Shown here in pieces: positions 42,017 through 50,978 of a stretch of DNA of 64,000 bases. The notes below the pieces were generated by a model. That model ran no database searches. It had not been told where the DNA came from and worked only from the letters and a program-made list of their open reading frames with translations. Source of the DNA: Serinicoccus hydrothermalis (GTDB lineage Bacteria; Actinomycetota; Actinomycetes; Actinomycetales; Dermatophilaceae); the NCBI RefSeq assembly GCF_001685415.1, contig NZ_CP014989.1, forward strand, positions 2,294,001-2,358,000, written 5' to 3'. Both the position numbers and the translations under genes were made by a program. The first letter of the stretch is position 1. Every line of letters starts with the position of its first letter.

Positions 42017-43534
42017 ATGGAGATGGCGAGTGGTGGCGAGCGTGGCGGGGTAGACCCGTGGGTGGTCGCTGCTGACGTCGCTGCGGAGCCGTGGCCGTGG
42101 CAGCAGAAGACGGCGGTGGCGCAGCTGCGTGCGGTTGCTGATGGCGGCGGGGCTGCTGCGGCCGAGGCGGCGCCGGTCGTGGTGCCCTTCGATGCGGACG
42201 ACGTGTGGGCCGGGTTCGATGACACCGAGGCGATGGATGCCGCGGCCTACCGGGAGTTGATGGACGATGTCGCTGCCGCCCTGGCCGGTAGTGGCCAGGA
42301 CCTTCCCGCGCAGGAGTTGCAGGAAGGGCTGACGGGAGCCAGGCGCGGGCTGGCGCGGTCGTCGCTGACCGCCGACGAGGTGGTCACCGTCCTGGATGAG
42401 GGACTGGTGGGCGCGGTCGAGGCGGTCGGAGAGCTGACGACGCAGCTGGGCGCAGTGGGCTTCATCCTCGCGCGGGAGGCGGCGTCGCGAGGGCTGCACA
42501 CGGTGTTGTCGCTGTCCCTCGTGGACTGGTTGCGGGTGCGGTGCCCATGGATGTCGGTCCAGGACATCACGCAGATGACCGCGATCGTCACGGCCGCTTC
42601 GGACCCGGCGATGGCCGCGATCGGTGATGCGGTGGCGGCCGGCAGGGTGCCGATCCACCGCGCGGCGCTGGTGGCGCGGACGATGAGCCGGCTGCGGTCG
42701 TCGTTGGAGGTGGATCAGGTCGAGGACTACACCGGCATCGCGATCCGGGCGGCGGCTCGCAGGGACCTGTCGGACCGGGATCTGTCGAAGGTGTGCCAGC
42801 GGCTGATCGAGGACTTGCTGGAGGAGAAGGCGCCGGGTGAGCGGGAAAGGGCCGCGCATGAGCTGAGGTCGGTGACGAGCCGGAAGATCGGGCGGGGGGT
42901 GACGCGGTTCACGATCGATGCGCCGGCTGGCGAGGCAGCGACGATCTCGGGGGTCCTCACGTCGTCGCTGGCAGCGCCGACGCCGGTGAAGGACGAGCAC
43001 GGTCAGATCACCGAGGCCGACCTGCGCTCGCCCGGTCAGCGCCGCTTCGACGCGTTGGCGACGGTGATCAACCGCGGCGTCTCGAACCCTGGGGCCGGGC
43101 CCTCCCAGGCCCGGTCCACGGTGATGCTGCTCATCCCGTTCGATCCGGCCGAGGGCGGGCCAGGTGGTGGTCCGGCATTCACGACCAACGGTGACTTCGT
43201 CCCGCCACGTGCAGCGGCGCAGCACGCCTGCGTGGGGGATGTGACGCCGGTGTGGGTCTCGCCCGAAGGGGAGCCGTTGATGCTGGGGGAGACCTCACGG
43301 TTCGCGACACCAGCGCAGTGGAAGGCGCTGGCCGTGCGTGATGGCGGTTGCACCTTCCCGGGGTGCAGTGCGCCCCCGCAGTGGTGCGACTCCCACCACG
43401 TGGAGCACTGGGCCCGCGGTGGTGACACGGACCTGACGAATCTGGCGCTGCTCTGCGGGCGACATCACACGCACGTCCACCAGCACGATCTGAGCGCCAC
43501 GATCCGTGGCGGCACTGTGACCTGGCACCTGTGA
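42017..43534 (+). CDS. DUF222 and HNH endonuclease domain protein
   Basis: 505 aa from ATG 42017, with GGAG eight bases upstream. The long N-terminal DUF222 region (RGLARSSLTADEVVTVLDEG, then WMSVQDITQMTAI) is followed by a C-terminal HNH nuclease. The nuclease has RDGGCTFPGCSAPPQWC, then DSHHVEHWARGGDTDLTNL and LCGRHHTHVH, holding two CxxC-type zinc sites and the HNH histidines. This architecture is abundant and multi-copy in actinobacteria and often resembles 13E12 repeat proteins; its role is unclear. A hairpin follows the gene. Confidence 0.9.
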   Translation: MEMASGGERGGVDPWVVAADVAAEPWPWQQKTAVAQLRAVADGGGAAAAEAAPVVVPFDADDVWAGFDDTEAMDAAAYRELMDDVAAALAGSGQDLPAQELQEGLTGARRGLARSSLTADEVVTVLDEGLVGAVEAVGELTTQLGAVGFILAREAASRGLHTVLSLSLVDWLRVRCPWMSVQDITQMTAIVTAASDPAMAAIGDAVAAGRVPIHRAALVARTMSRLRSSLEVDQVEDYTGIAIRAAARRDLSDRDLSKVCQRLIEDLLEEKAPGERERAAHELRSVTSRKIGRGVTRFTIDAPAGEAATISGVLTSSLAAPTPVKDEHGQITEADLRSPGQRRFDALATVINRGVSNPGAGPSQARSTVMLLIPFDPAEGGPGGGPAFTTNGDFVPPRAAAQHACVGDVTPVWVSPEGEPLMLGETSRFATPAQWKALAVRDGGCTFPGCSAPPQWCDSHHVEHWARGGDTDLTNLALLCGRHHTHVHQHDLSATIRGGTVTWHL

Positions 43535-43549
43535 CAACCACGCCCCGCA

Positions 43550-43570
43550 GCCGGCCCCCGACGGGCCGGC
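43550..43570 (+). terminator. Hairpin after HNH gene
   Basis: GCCGGCCC-CCGAC-GGGCCGGC, a perfect 8-bp stem 16 bases past the stop, with no T-tract. Confidence 0.55.
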
Positions 43571-43678
43571 CCACAGCCCTGCCTCGAGCATGCTCACCGG
43601 CGACCTGACCTGCCAGGTTCACCGAGCGATCTGCTCAGGACGACGCGAGCGGCGAGCCCTTCGACGACCCTGCCGGCC

Positions 43679-44557
43679 TCAGGCCTCCAGGCGGGCCAGC
43701 TCCTCCTCGGTGAGCTCCAGGTCGGCTGCCGCCGCGGAGTCGGTGACCGACTGGGGCCGCTTGGCGCCGGGGATCGGGATGACGACCGGCGACTGGGCGA
43801 GCTCCCAGGCCAGGGCCACCTGCTGCGGGCTGACGCCGCGCTCCTTCGCGACCTCGGCGAAGGCAGGGTGATGCTCGTCGAGCTGCTTGGCGTCGTTGAG
43901 GCCACCGAGCGGGGACCAGGGCAGGAACGCCAGACCCAGCTCCGTGCATACCTCGATCTCGGGGTGGCTGCTGCGGAACTTCGGGCTGAACTGGTTCTGC
44001 ACGCTCACCAGCGCGTCGCCGAGGACCTCGTGCGCCGCGCGGATCTGGGCCGGGTCGGCGTTGGACAGACCGATCATCGCGACCTTGCCGGAGTCGGCGA
44101 TGTGCTTGAGCGTGGCGAACGTCTCCTCGTCCGAGGTGTCCGGGTCGGGGCGGTGGTGCTGCCAGAGGGCGATCTGCTCGACCCCGAGCCGCTCGAGGCT
44201 GGCGTCGACCGCCGAGGTGAGGTGGCTGCGGGTGCTGTCGGTGTCCCAGTCGCCGCCGTCGGTGCGCACGTGTCCGCCCTTGGTCGCGAGCAGGACCTGG
44301 TCGCGCACGCCGAGCTCGTCGAGCAGGGAGGCGATGAGGCGCTCGTTCTCGCCCTGCGCGCCGGCGCCCTTGTCACCCGGGCCATAGGCGTCCGCCGTGT
44401 CGAAGAGCGTCACGCCCGCGTCCAGCGCGGCGCGGACGGTGTCGAGGAGCTGCTCGCGGGGCTGCTCCCCGCTCTGGTCGAAGGTCATGAGCCCCAGGCC
44501 GATCGCACCGACCTGGTGCTCGCCGACGGAGGGGTTGCCGATAGTCCGTGTCTGCAT
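43679..44557 (-). CDS. Aldo/keto reductase
   Basis: 292 aa. NADPH-dependent reductase with the full catalytic tetrad: Asp and Tyr in LFDTADAYGPG, Lys in LLATKGGHVR and His in LWQHHRPDPD. The cofactor region is present as IPGAKRPQSVTDSAAA near residue 262. The subgroup resembles YajO/IolS-type AKRs that reduce small aldehydes and ketones. Alone, substrate unassigned. Confidence 0.9.
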   Translation of the reverse strand: MQTRTIGNPSVGEHQVGAIGLGLMTFDQSGEQPREQLLDTVRAALDAGVTLFDTADAYGPGDKGAGAQGENERLIASLLDELGVRDQVLLATKGGHVRTDGGDWDTDSTRSHLTSAVDASLERLGVEQIALWQHHRPDPDTSDEETFATLKHIADSGKVAMIGLSNADPAQIRAAHEVLGDALVSVQNQFSPKFRSSHPEIEVCTELGLAFLPWSPLGGLNDAKQLDEHHPAFAEVAKERGVSPQQVALAWELAQSPVVIPIPGAKRPQSVTDSAAAADLELTEEELARLEA

Positions 44558-44598
44558 CCCTCGAGCGTATGCCGGGGGTCGCGGCGGCGCTCAGCCAG

Positions 44599-44775
44599 TC
44601 ACCGGGTCCGCGGCTCCAACCTCCGGTGCCAGGCGGTGTGGTCGTCCACGTTGGCGCGCGGGACGAGCGCGAAGCACTCCTCGCAGACCCGCGGGCCGTC
44701 GACGATCGCTTGCTCGCCCGGGTCGCGCGCTTGCAGGCCGAGGTACTCCTTGGTGCGCTCCCATGCCTGGCCCAT
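44599..44775 (-). CDS. Small Cys/His protein, hypothetical
   Basis: 58 aa: MGQAWERTKEYLGLQ, then RVCEECFALVPRANVDDH. The CxxC plus a later H...H (DHTAWHRRLE) could form a zinc site. Short proteins of this type occur in actinobacteria without known function. It precedes nothing in the same direction within 40 bp and lies downstream of the membrane-protein gene. Confidence 0.55.
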   Translation of the reverse strand: MGQAWERTKEYLGLQARDPGEQAIVDGPRVCEECFALVPRANVDDHTAWHRRLEPRTR

Positions 44776-44786
44776 GACTGGGGAGC

Positions 44787-45182
44787 CTAGTGCCGGTGCC
44801 CCGGGTCCGCCGTGAGCAGCGAGCCGTTGCGGCGGGAGTCCGAGCACGTGACAGCCGCCACCGCCAGCATCCCTCCAGCGGCGAGGTAGCCCACTGCCAC
44901 CGAAAGCAGGCTCGACACCCCGAGGACGGCATAGCCCGCCACCGCGAGCCACAGGAGAGCGCGACGCGACACTGCAGAGTCGACCCACCCGGCCGCCAGC
45001 GCCGCCGCGGCCGGCAGCACCATGGGGACTGTCCACCCTGCGGCCGCCGTCGCGGTGCCGCTGTCCTGGCCCAGCAGCCACACCTGCAGCGCCGCAGTGC
45101 CAAGGCCGCAGGCCACCGCGACGACGACGAGCCGCCACCAGGTCCACAGCTCGCGCCCTGCATCCTCGTGTTGCTGGACCAT
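44787..45182 (-). CDS. Small integral membrane protein, hypothetical
   Basis: 131 aa from ATG 45182. A short polar start (VQQHEDAGRELWTWWR) precedes four hydrophobic segments (LVVVAVACGLGTAALQVWLL, VPMVLPAAAALAAGWV, ALLWLAVAGYAVLGV, LLSVAVGYLAAGGMLAVAAV). I see no charged residues within the helices to suggest transport. Likely a DUF-type actinobacterial membrane protein. A GGAGG-containing ribosome site is present upstream. Confidence 0.65.
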   Translation of the reverse strand: MVQQHEDAGRELWTWWRLVVVAVACGLGTAALQVWLLGQDSGTATAAAGWTVPMVLPAAAALAAGWVDSAVSRRALLWLAVAGYAVLGVSSLLSVAVGYLAAGGMLAVAAVTCSDSRRNGSLLTADPGHRH

Positions 45183-45235
45183 CTGCTCCTCCCTGGAGTG
45201 CTTCCTGTCGAGCGTATACGGGTGCGCGGCGGCGC

Positions 45236-46195
45236 TCAGTCGGTGAACGCCTTCGCCAGGGCGATCATCCGCGCCCGGAAGTCGTCGGAGGCGGGCGCGT
45301 GCGGCGCCGCCCACACGGCGTTGAGCACGAGCCGGACGAAGGTCCAGGCCCGCACCCGGTCCTCGTCCAGCCCGGCGGCCTCAGCGACGACGTCGGCGCG
45401 CAGCCGGGCGTGGGTGCGCAGATTGCTCGCCCGGGCCGCCTCCTCGGCGCGGTTCCAGACGACGGGGGCGACGGCATACGCCCACTCGGCAGCCACCGGC
45501 TTGGGGTCGATCGCGAGCCAGTCACCGCGGTTGGTCGCGTCGGGGAGCGGGGCGAGCACGTTGAGGTCGTGCAGGTCCTCGTGCACCAGCGAGGCGGAGG
45601 TGCCGGTCAGCAGGTCGGGGAGGGTCGAGGCGGCCTGCTCGATGAGCCGGCGCGGCACGAGCGGGGTGCCTCGGCTGAGCTGCTCGGCCCAGCGCTGCGC
45701 CTTCGTCGCGACGGTGTCGATGCGGGGGAGTGCTGGCCGGTCGAGGTCGCGCATGAGCAGGCCGACGACCTCGCACGCCTCGAGCAGCGGCCGGTCCCGC
45801 AGGCAGCGGTCCGCGTCGAGACGCTCCAGCAGCAGCGCGGAGGCGACCGGGTCGGCGGAGAGCAGCCGCACCGCGCCGCGGCCGTCCCAGGCCCGCAGCG
45901 CCAGGTGCTCGTGCCGGGCCTCGGCGTGCGGCATGGTCACCTTGAGCGCCGCCGCCTCCCCGGTATGCCGTCGCACCGGCACCACGAGCGCGCACTCGCC
46001 GTGCCGGCTGGGGCCGTCGACGCGCAGCCGCCAGTCCTGCAGCAGCCGGTCGAGGAGGGCGGGGAGGCCGTCCAGCCAGGTCGCTCCGTCGACGGCGCGG
46101 GGCTGCCCGGCCCGGTCCGGCAGCGCCCCGAGCAGCTCGTCCGCGGGCCGGTCGCGGACCAGCTCGGCGAAGGAGTCGGGGATCAGGTCGGGCAC
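45236..46195 (-). CDS. Aminoglycoside/hydroxyurea kinase family protein
   Basis: 319 aa. It has the APH(6)-type fold: the ATP-binding lobe with AAALKVTMPHAEARHE, the catalytic loop SLVHEDLHDLNVLAP (Asp and Asn), and the metal-binding Asp in WLAIDPKPVAAEWAYAVAP. These match the streptomycin 6-kinase-related PF04655 family. Such chromosomal genes in actinobacteria do not always give resistance, so a streptomycin phenotype is only a possibility. Confidence 0.82.
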   Translation of the reverse strand: MPDLIPDSFAELVRDRPADELLGALPDRAGQPRAVDGATWLDGLPALLDRLLQDWRLRVDGPSRHGECALVVPVRRHTGEAAALKVTMPHAEARHEHLALRAWDGRGAVRLLSADPVASALLLERLDADRCLRDRPLLEACEVVGLLMRDLDRPALPRIDTVATKAQRWAEQLSRGTPLVPRRLIEQAASTLPDLLTGTSASLVHEDLHDLNVLAPLPDATNRGDWLAIDPKPVAAEWAYAVAPVVWNRAEEAARASNLRTHARLRADVVAEAAGLDEDRVRAWTFVRLVLNAVWAAPHAPASDDFRARMIALAKAFTD

Positions 46196-46240
46196 CGGGC
46201 CACCTTAGGTGCCGCGGCGGCGGGGCCCGTCAGCGTCGTC

Positions 46241-47179
46241 TCACCCGGATCCGAGTGCTGAGTCCTTGCGGGAGACCAGCTCGCGGCGCTGCTCCGGGCT
46301 CATCTGCGCGAGCTGGGCGGCCACCTCGGCGGGGTGACCCGCGACCTCGGGAGCCGGCGCGACCGGGACGATCGAGTGGACGACGCGGTCGGCATACACG
46401 TGGACGACGTTGACCGACTGGTGCGCGTCGACCGCCGAGGTGAAGCGCGCGTCCGGCGCCGGGTCCTCGAGGTAGCAGGTCGCCGCAGCCACGCTCACCG
46501 GGATCCCGGCGAAGGTCGAGTGCGAGGAGAAGTGGAAGTGCCCGCCGAGGATGCTGATGACGTCCGTGCCGGCGAGCACGCCCGCGAGCCGGTCCTGGTC
46601 GAGCAGCTCGATGATCGCGGCGGCCGGGACCAGCGGGACGGGGATCGGTGGGTGGTGCAGCGCGAGGATCGTGCCGTGCTCGGCGGGGGTCGAGAGGACC
46701 TCGGCGAGCCACCTGAGCTGCTCGTCGCGCAGCTCGCCGTGGTGGTAGCCGGGAACCGTGGTGTCGAGCGAGATGATCCGGAGGCCGCCGACGTCGTAGA
46801 CCGCGTCCTGCGGCTCGTCCACGCCGACCTCGCGGCCGAAGAGCTCGGCGGCGTAGGCGGGGCGCTCGTCGTGGTTGCCCATGACCCAGACCACCTGCGC
46901 GCCCAGGTCGGCGGCGAGGGGGTCGACGAGCTCGCGCAGCTGCCGGTATGCCGCCGGCTCGCCGAGGTCGGCGAGGTCACCGGTGATAACGATCGCCTCG
47001 GGCGCCGGGTCGAGCCGGGTCAGCCGCTCCAGGGCGGTACGGAGCCGGGCCGTCGTGTCGATCGCGCCGAGCTGCAGCGCCCCGTCGGCGAGCAGGTGGG
47101 TGTCGCTGACGTGGGCGATCGTGCGCAGCGGGGCGGGGTGCTGGCCGAACTGCGGGGCGGGCTGGCTCACGGCCGCCAA
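46241..47179 (-). CDS. CpdA-like metallophosphodiesterase
   Basis: 312 aa. Class III cyclic-nucleotide phosphodiesterase motifs in order: AHVSDTHLL, ITGDLADLGEP, VMGNHDERP, LALHHPPIP and GGHFHFSSHS, giving the complete dinuclear metal site. It may hydrolyse cAMP or other phosphodiesters. The C-terminal 40 residues (AQLAQMSPEQRRELVSRKD) are an added helical tail, seen in other actinobacterial members. It lies downstream of the cob operon behind a repeat-rich gap. Confidence 0.88.
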   Translation of the reverse strand: MAAVSQPAPQFGQHPAPLRTIAHVSDTHLLADGALQLGAIDTTARLRTALERLTRLDPAPEAIVITGDLADLGEPAAYRQLRELVDPLAADLGAQVVWVMGNHDERPAYAAELFGREVGVDEPQDAVYDVGGLRIISLDTTVPGYHHGELRDEQLRWLAEVLSTPAEHGTILALHHPPIPVPLVPAAAIIELLDQDRLAGVLAGTDVISILGGHFHFSSHSTFAGIPVSVAAATCYLEDPAPDARFTSAVDAHQSVNVVHVYADRVVHSIVPVAPAPEVAGHPAEVAAQLAQMSPEQRRELVSRKDSALGSG

Positions 47180-47183
47180 TCTA

Positions 47184-47304
47184 CCGACCGGACGTCCGGT
47201 CTGGCGGCCTCCCGACCCACCGAGCGTCCGCTCTGGCGGTCGCCCTACTCCCCGAGCGCCCGGTCTGGTGGCAGAAAGATCACCATTCTGGACGCTCGGT
47301 GGGG
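47184..47304. repeat. Short intergenic repeat cluster with hairpin
   Basis: Three direct copies of a unit like CCGAGCGTCCGGTCTGGCGG at 47,184, 47,220 and 47,252, and one inverted copy at 47,283-47,302. The last direct and the inverted copy fold into a hairpin with loop GCAGAAAGAT, which may terminate the cob transcript. Confidence 0.6.
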
Positions 47305-47330
47305 ATGAGGTGGGTCAGGGAGGAGGCGGG

Positions 47331-48080
47331 TCAGGGGAGGAGCGCGAGGGCGGCGAGCAGCCCGGCCAGCTGGGTGAGCACCGCCGTGGCGCCGAGCACG
47401 TCCCCGGTCACGCCCTCGAGCGTCCGCTCCGCCGCCACCTCGACGAGCGGCGGCACGACGAAGGCGGCGAGCAGGACGCCTACCCCCACCCAGACCCCGA
47501 CCGGCCAGAGCACGAGCGTCGACAGCGCGGCCAGGCCACCTGCCACGACGACCGAGCCGGGCCGCAGCCCCTGGACGAGCGGCCCCGCCGTCCCCTCGGG
47601 CCGCGCCGACGGCAACCGCAGCGCCACGGTGAGCATGCCCGAGCGCGACAGCGCGCCGACCGAGGCGAGCACCGCGACGACGCCCCACCACTCGAGCGCC
47701 ACCAACAGCGTCTGGACCGCCGCGATCTGCAGCACCAGCGCGAGCACCACGGCGGCCGTGCCGTAGACCCCGACGGCGTGGTCCTTCATGATCCGCAGCC
47801 GGCTCTCGCGGTCGTGCCCGCCGCAGCCGTCGGCGCAGTCCGCCAGGCCGTCCAGGTGCAGGGCGCCGGTGAGCACGACCTCGGCCAGCACGGCGAGGGT
47901 CGCGGCCACGAGCGGCGGCACCAGCAGGCCGGCACCCCAGGCGACCGCACCCACGACCGCCCCGACACCGGCCCCCACGACCGGGAACGCCCAGGCCGCC
48001 CGGGCCAGGTCGAAGCCCTCGCGCTGCGGCAGCGGCACCCGGGTCAGGAAGCTCGTCGCGTCCCGCAGCGCGCCGATCAT
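47331..48080 (-). CDS. cobS: Adenosylcobinamide-GDP ribazoletransferase (cobalamin synthase)
   Basis: 249 aa, about six helices. It joins AdoCbi-GDP to alpha-ribazole(-phosphate), the last step of nucleotide-loop assembly. The signature is LDGLADCADGCGGHDRESRL near residue 76, followed by KDHAVGVYGTAAVVLALV. The start TFLTRVPLPQ is standard. It is the last gene of the salvage operon, six bases after cobT. Confidence 0.94.
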   Translation of the reverse strand: MIGALRDATSFLTRVPLPQREGFDLARAAWAFPVVGAGVGAVVGAVAWGAGLLVPPLVAATLAVLAEVVLTGALHLDGLADCADGCGGHDRESRLRIMKDHAVGVYGTAAVVLALVLQIAAVQTLLVALEWWGVVAVLASVGALSRSGMLTVALRLPSARPEGTAGPLVQGLRPGSVVVAGGLAALSTLVLWPVGVWVGVGVLLAAFVVPPLVEVAAERTLEGVTGDVLGATAVLTQLAGLLAALALLP

Positions 48081-48086
48081 CGGCGC

Positions 48087-49214
48087 TCAGCCACCGTCGG
48101 CCGACGCACCGCCGCCGTCCGCGCCCGCAGACCCGCTGCTCAGGTCGGCCAGGTCGCCCATGTCCTGCAGCAGCGCCAGGCTGGAGCGGATCAGCGGGAT
48201 CGCCAGGGCCGCCCCGCTGGCCTCGCCGAGCCGCATCTGCAGGTCGAGCAGCGGGGTGAGCCCCATCTCCTCGAGTTGCATGGAGTGGCCCGGCTCGGTC
48301 GAGCGGTGCGCGGCGATCATCGCGTCGGCGGCCGCCGGGCACAGCCGCCAGGCGACCAGCGCGCCCGCGGTGCTGATGAACCCGTCCAGGAGCGCGGGCA
48401 CCCGGTGCGCGGCGCACGCCAGCGCCACCCCCGCCAGCGCGGCGATCTCCAGCCCGCCCATCGCCGCGAGCACGTCCCACGGGTCCTCGACGTCCTCATG
48501 GCGAGCGAGCACGGCGTCGACCGTCTCCACCTTGTGCGCGAGCGCCTCCCCCTCGAGGCCGGTCCCGGCGCCCACGACGCGCGCCGGGTCGCGGTCGAGG
48601 ATCGCGGAGGTGAGGATGCTGGCGGTCGTCGTGCTGCCGATGCCCATCTCGCCCAGGGCGATGAGGTCGGCGCCGTCCTCGATGAGATCCTCGGCCAGCC
48701 GGATCCCCACCGCCACCGCCTGCTCGGCCTCGGCGCGGGTCATGGCCCAGCCCTCGGCGCTGTTGTCGGTCCCGGCGCGCACCCGCCGGTCCAGCACCGG
48801 CGCATACGCGTGCGTGGGGTGCAGCTGCGGCGGGTCGACCACCCCGAGGTCGGCGACGACGAGCTGCGCGTCGGCCTGGTGCGCGAGGATCGCCACGGCG
48901 GCGCGTCCGCCGGCGAAGGCGGCGAGCATCTGCCCGGTGACCTCCTGCGGGTATGCGCTCACCCCGGCCCGCGCGATCCCGTGGTCGGCGGCGCACACGA
49001 GCACGACGGGGGAGTCGACCCGGGGCGTGGTGGTGCCCCGGATGCTCGCCACCCGGGCGGCCAGCCCCTCGAGCCGGCCCAGGCTGTGCAGCGGCTTCAT
49101 CTTGCCGTCGAGGGCGCGGGCGACGGCCGCGGAGCTCTCGTGGTCGGGGCCCCCGATCGCGGCGATCGTGCGCTCGATCAGGGCGCGGTCGGCGCTCTGC
49201 TCGGTGTCGGCCAT
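48087..49214 (-). CDS. cobT: Nicotinate-nucleotide:DMB phosphoribosyltransferase
   Basis: 375 aa. It makes alpha-ribazole phosphate from NaMN and dimethylbenzimidazole. Family motifs are VLVCAADHGIARAGVSAYPQ near residue 72 and GEMGIGSTTTASILTSAIL near residue 180. The catalytic Glu lies in MQLEEMGLTPLLDLQMRLGE. It ends with an Asp/Gly/Ala tail. Four bases separate it from cobU, so they are co-transcribed. Confidence 0.94.
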   Translation of the reverse strand: MADTEQSADRALIERTIAAIGGPDHESSAAVARALDGKMKPLHSLGRLEGLAARVASIRGTTTPRVDSPVVLVCAADHGIARAGVSAYPQEVTGQMLAAFAGGRAAVAILAHQADAQLVVADLGVVDPPQLHPTHAYAPVLDRRVRAGTDNSAEGWAMTRAEAEQAVAVGIRLAEDLIEDGADLIALGEMGIGSTTTASILTSAILDRDPARVVGAGTGLEGEALAHKVETVDAVLARHEDVEDPWDVLAAMGGLEIAALAGVALACAAHRVPALLDGFISTAGALVAWRLCPAAADAMIAAHRSTEPGHSMQLEEMGLTPLLDLQMRLGEASGAALAIPLIRSSLALLQDMGDLADLSSGSAGADGGGASADGG

Positions 49215-49218
49215 GCGG

Positions 49219-49743
49219 TCAGTCCTCCTGCGGGTCGAGGGTCAGGGTGCGTCCGGCGACGACGAGCTGAGCCAGACCGGCCTCCCGGGCCAGGACGGCG
49301 TTGACCCGACCCAGACGGTCACGGTATCCCCTCGACACCGGGTGCATGGGGACGATCCCCAGCCCGACCTCGTTGGTCACGACGATCACGCTGCCCCGGT
49401 ATGCCGTGGCCCACGCAGCCAGCGCCCGTGCCCGGTCGAGCGTGGTCTCCTCGTCGTCGCCGTGTTCCATGAGGTTGGAGACCCACAGGCTGAGGCAGTC
49501 GACGACGACGCAGGCGCCGGGGTCGAGGGCCGCGCAGGCGTCGACGAGGTCCAGCGGCGCCTCGACGGTCGTCCAGGAGGCGGGGCGCTCGGCCTGGTGG
49601 CGGGAGATCCGGTCGGCCATCTCCTCGTCCCGCGCCTGCCCGGTGGCCACGAGGACCACCGGGTCTCCGCTGCGCTGCGCGCGGCGGACGGCGAGGGCGG
49701 ACTTGCCGCTGCGGGCGCCCCCGGTGAGCAGGGTCAGGCTCAT
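49219..49743 (-). CDS. cobU: Adenosylcobinamide kinase/guanylyltransferase
   Basis: 174 aa. Walker A at the start (LLTGGARSGKSALAV), the conserved VATGQARDEEMADRISRHQ, and CVVVDCLSLWVSNLM with VVTNEVGLGIVP. CobU phosphorylates adenosylcobinamide and transfers GMP to give AdoCbi-GDP for CobS. The preceding cobD ends 76 bp upstream, the largest gap in the downstream half of the operon. Confidence 0.94.
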   Translation of the reverse strand: MSLTLLTGGARSGKSALAVRRAQRSGDPVVLVATGQARDEEMADRISRHQAERPASWTTVEAPLDLVDACAALDPGACVVVDCLSLWVSNLMEHGDDEETTLDRARALAAWATAYRGSVIVVTNEVGLGIVPMHPVSRGYRDRLGRVNAVLAREAGLAQLVVAGRTLTLDPQED

Positions 49744-49819
49744 GCGGGTGCTCCTGGGCAGTTCGATGCGGTGTCGCTGCGGGCTGCCCCAGCGTCCCAC
49801 GGGGCCCGGCGCAGCGTCA

Positions 49820-50974
49820 TCATGCTGCCCTGGCGTCCGAGCGGAGCCGGCGCAGCGTCGCGAGGGCCGCGACAGCGAGGCACGCGGCCACGACGGCGAG
49901 CTCCACCCGGTCGACGAGCCGGCGCGCCCGGGCGATGTCGGTCGGACCCGGCCGAGGGCCGGAGCCGAGCCGCGGCCGCTCCTCGCGGCGACCGGCATAC
50001 TCCAGCGGGCCTCCGAGCTCGACGCCCAGCGCCCCCGCGACGGCGCTCTCTGCGACTCCGGCGTTGGGGGAGGGGTGGGCCGGCGCATCCCGCCGCACGG
50101 TCGCCAGGACACCGAGCCCCGTGACGTCGCGTGGCCGCGCTGCCTCCTCGCCTGTCCCTCCCTCGGACCTGAACACGGTCCCTGGTCCCTCCCCGGACCT
50201 GAACACCCTTCCTGGACCGGAGCGGAGGAAATATCCGCCGCTCTGCTCCAGCAAGCGTGCACAGGCGGTGTCCAGGGCGACGAGGCCGGCGAAGAGCCGC
50301 GCCGGCACCCAGGCCAGGATGTCGTCGGCGCGCGCGGCGACAGTGCCGAAACGCGCATACCGGGGGCTGCGGTGCCCGACCATCGCGTCCATGGTGTTGA
50401 CCGCGCGGTGGACGAGCACCCCGGGCGCCCCCGCGACGAGGCCCCAGAAGGCCGGGGCGATGACGGCGTCCACGGTGTTCTCCGCGAGCGACTCGACCAC
50501 GGCCGCCGCGACGCCGGACTCGTCGAGGCCGCTCGGGTCGCGTCCGACGAGCCAGGGCAGGCGCTCGCGGGCGCCGTCGAGGTCACCGGCGAGCAGGAGT
50601 GCCTCGATGTCGCGGGAGGTATGCCGCAGCATCCGTCCGGCGCTCGCCACCCCCACCGCAGCGGCCAGACCCGCCGGCCCGAGCCGGGCGAGGGATGCGC
50701 CGGCGAGGGCGCCCAGGCCGGCGCCGACGACGGCATACCCGGCCCCGGCGCTGCGGCGGTCGGCGTAGGTGAGGCCTTCGACACGGCCCATGGCCGTGCC
50801 GAACCACGCCACCGGGTGCCAGGCGTCCGGCGGCTCGCCCAGCGCGCGGTCGAGCAGCAGCCCCGCCGCGACGCCGAGCGCTCGGTAGGCGAGGACGGGA
50901 CGCTTCGTGGCCCGCCGACGGCGAGCCTGTGGCGTCGGCCGGCGCTCCTGTCGGGAGCGGATCCCCCGGGCCAC
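49820..50974 (-). CDS. cobD: Adenosylcobinamide-phosphate synthase CobD/CbiB
   Basis: 384 aa from GTG 50974. It attaches aminopropanol (phosphate) to adenosylcobyric acid. The family start is GLLLDRALGEPPDAWHPVAW near residue 36, with SLAENTVDAVIAPAFWGL and AVNTMDAMVGHRSPRYARFG further in. Several helices are predicted. A low-complexity insertion of roughly 30 residues (RSGPGRVFRSGEG, TVFRSEGGTGE) follows the conserved domain core. The start is uncertain because the conserved region begins some 28 codons in without a start codon. A large hairpin sits five bases upstream. Confidence 0.9.
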   Translation of the reverse strand: MARGIRSRQERRPTPQARRRRATKRPVLAYRALGVAAGLLLDRALGEPPDAWHPVAWFGTAMGRVEGLTYADRRSAGAGYAVVGAGLGALAGASLARLGPAGLAAAVGVASAGRMLRHTSRDIEALLLAGDLDGARERLPWLVGRDPSGLDESGVAAAVVESLAENTVDAVIAPAFWGLVAGAPGVLVHRAVNTMDAMVGHRSPRYARFGTVAARADDILAWVPARLFAGLVALDTACARLLEQSGGYFLRSGPGRVFRSGEGPGTVFRSEGGTGEEAARPRDVTGLGVLATVRRDAPAHPSPNAGVAESAVAGALGVELGGPLEYAGRREERPRLGSGPRPGPTDIARARRLVDRVELAVVAACLAVAALATLRRLRSDARAA

Positions 50975-50978
50975 CGCG

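Noticed and set aside
45236-46195. A definite streptomycin-resistance gene
   Set aside because: Family and catalytic loop are clear, but chromosomal members often have other or unknown substrates and no mobile context supports resistance.
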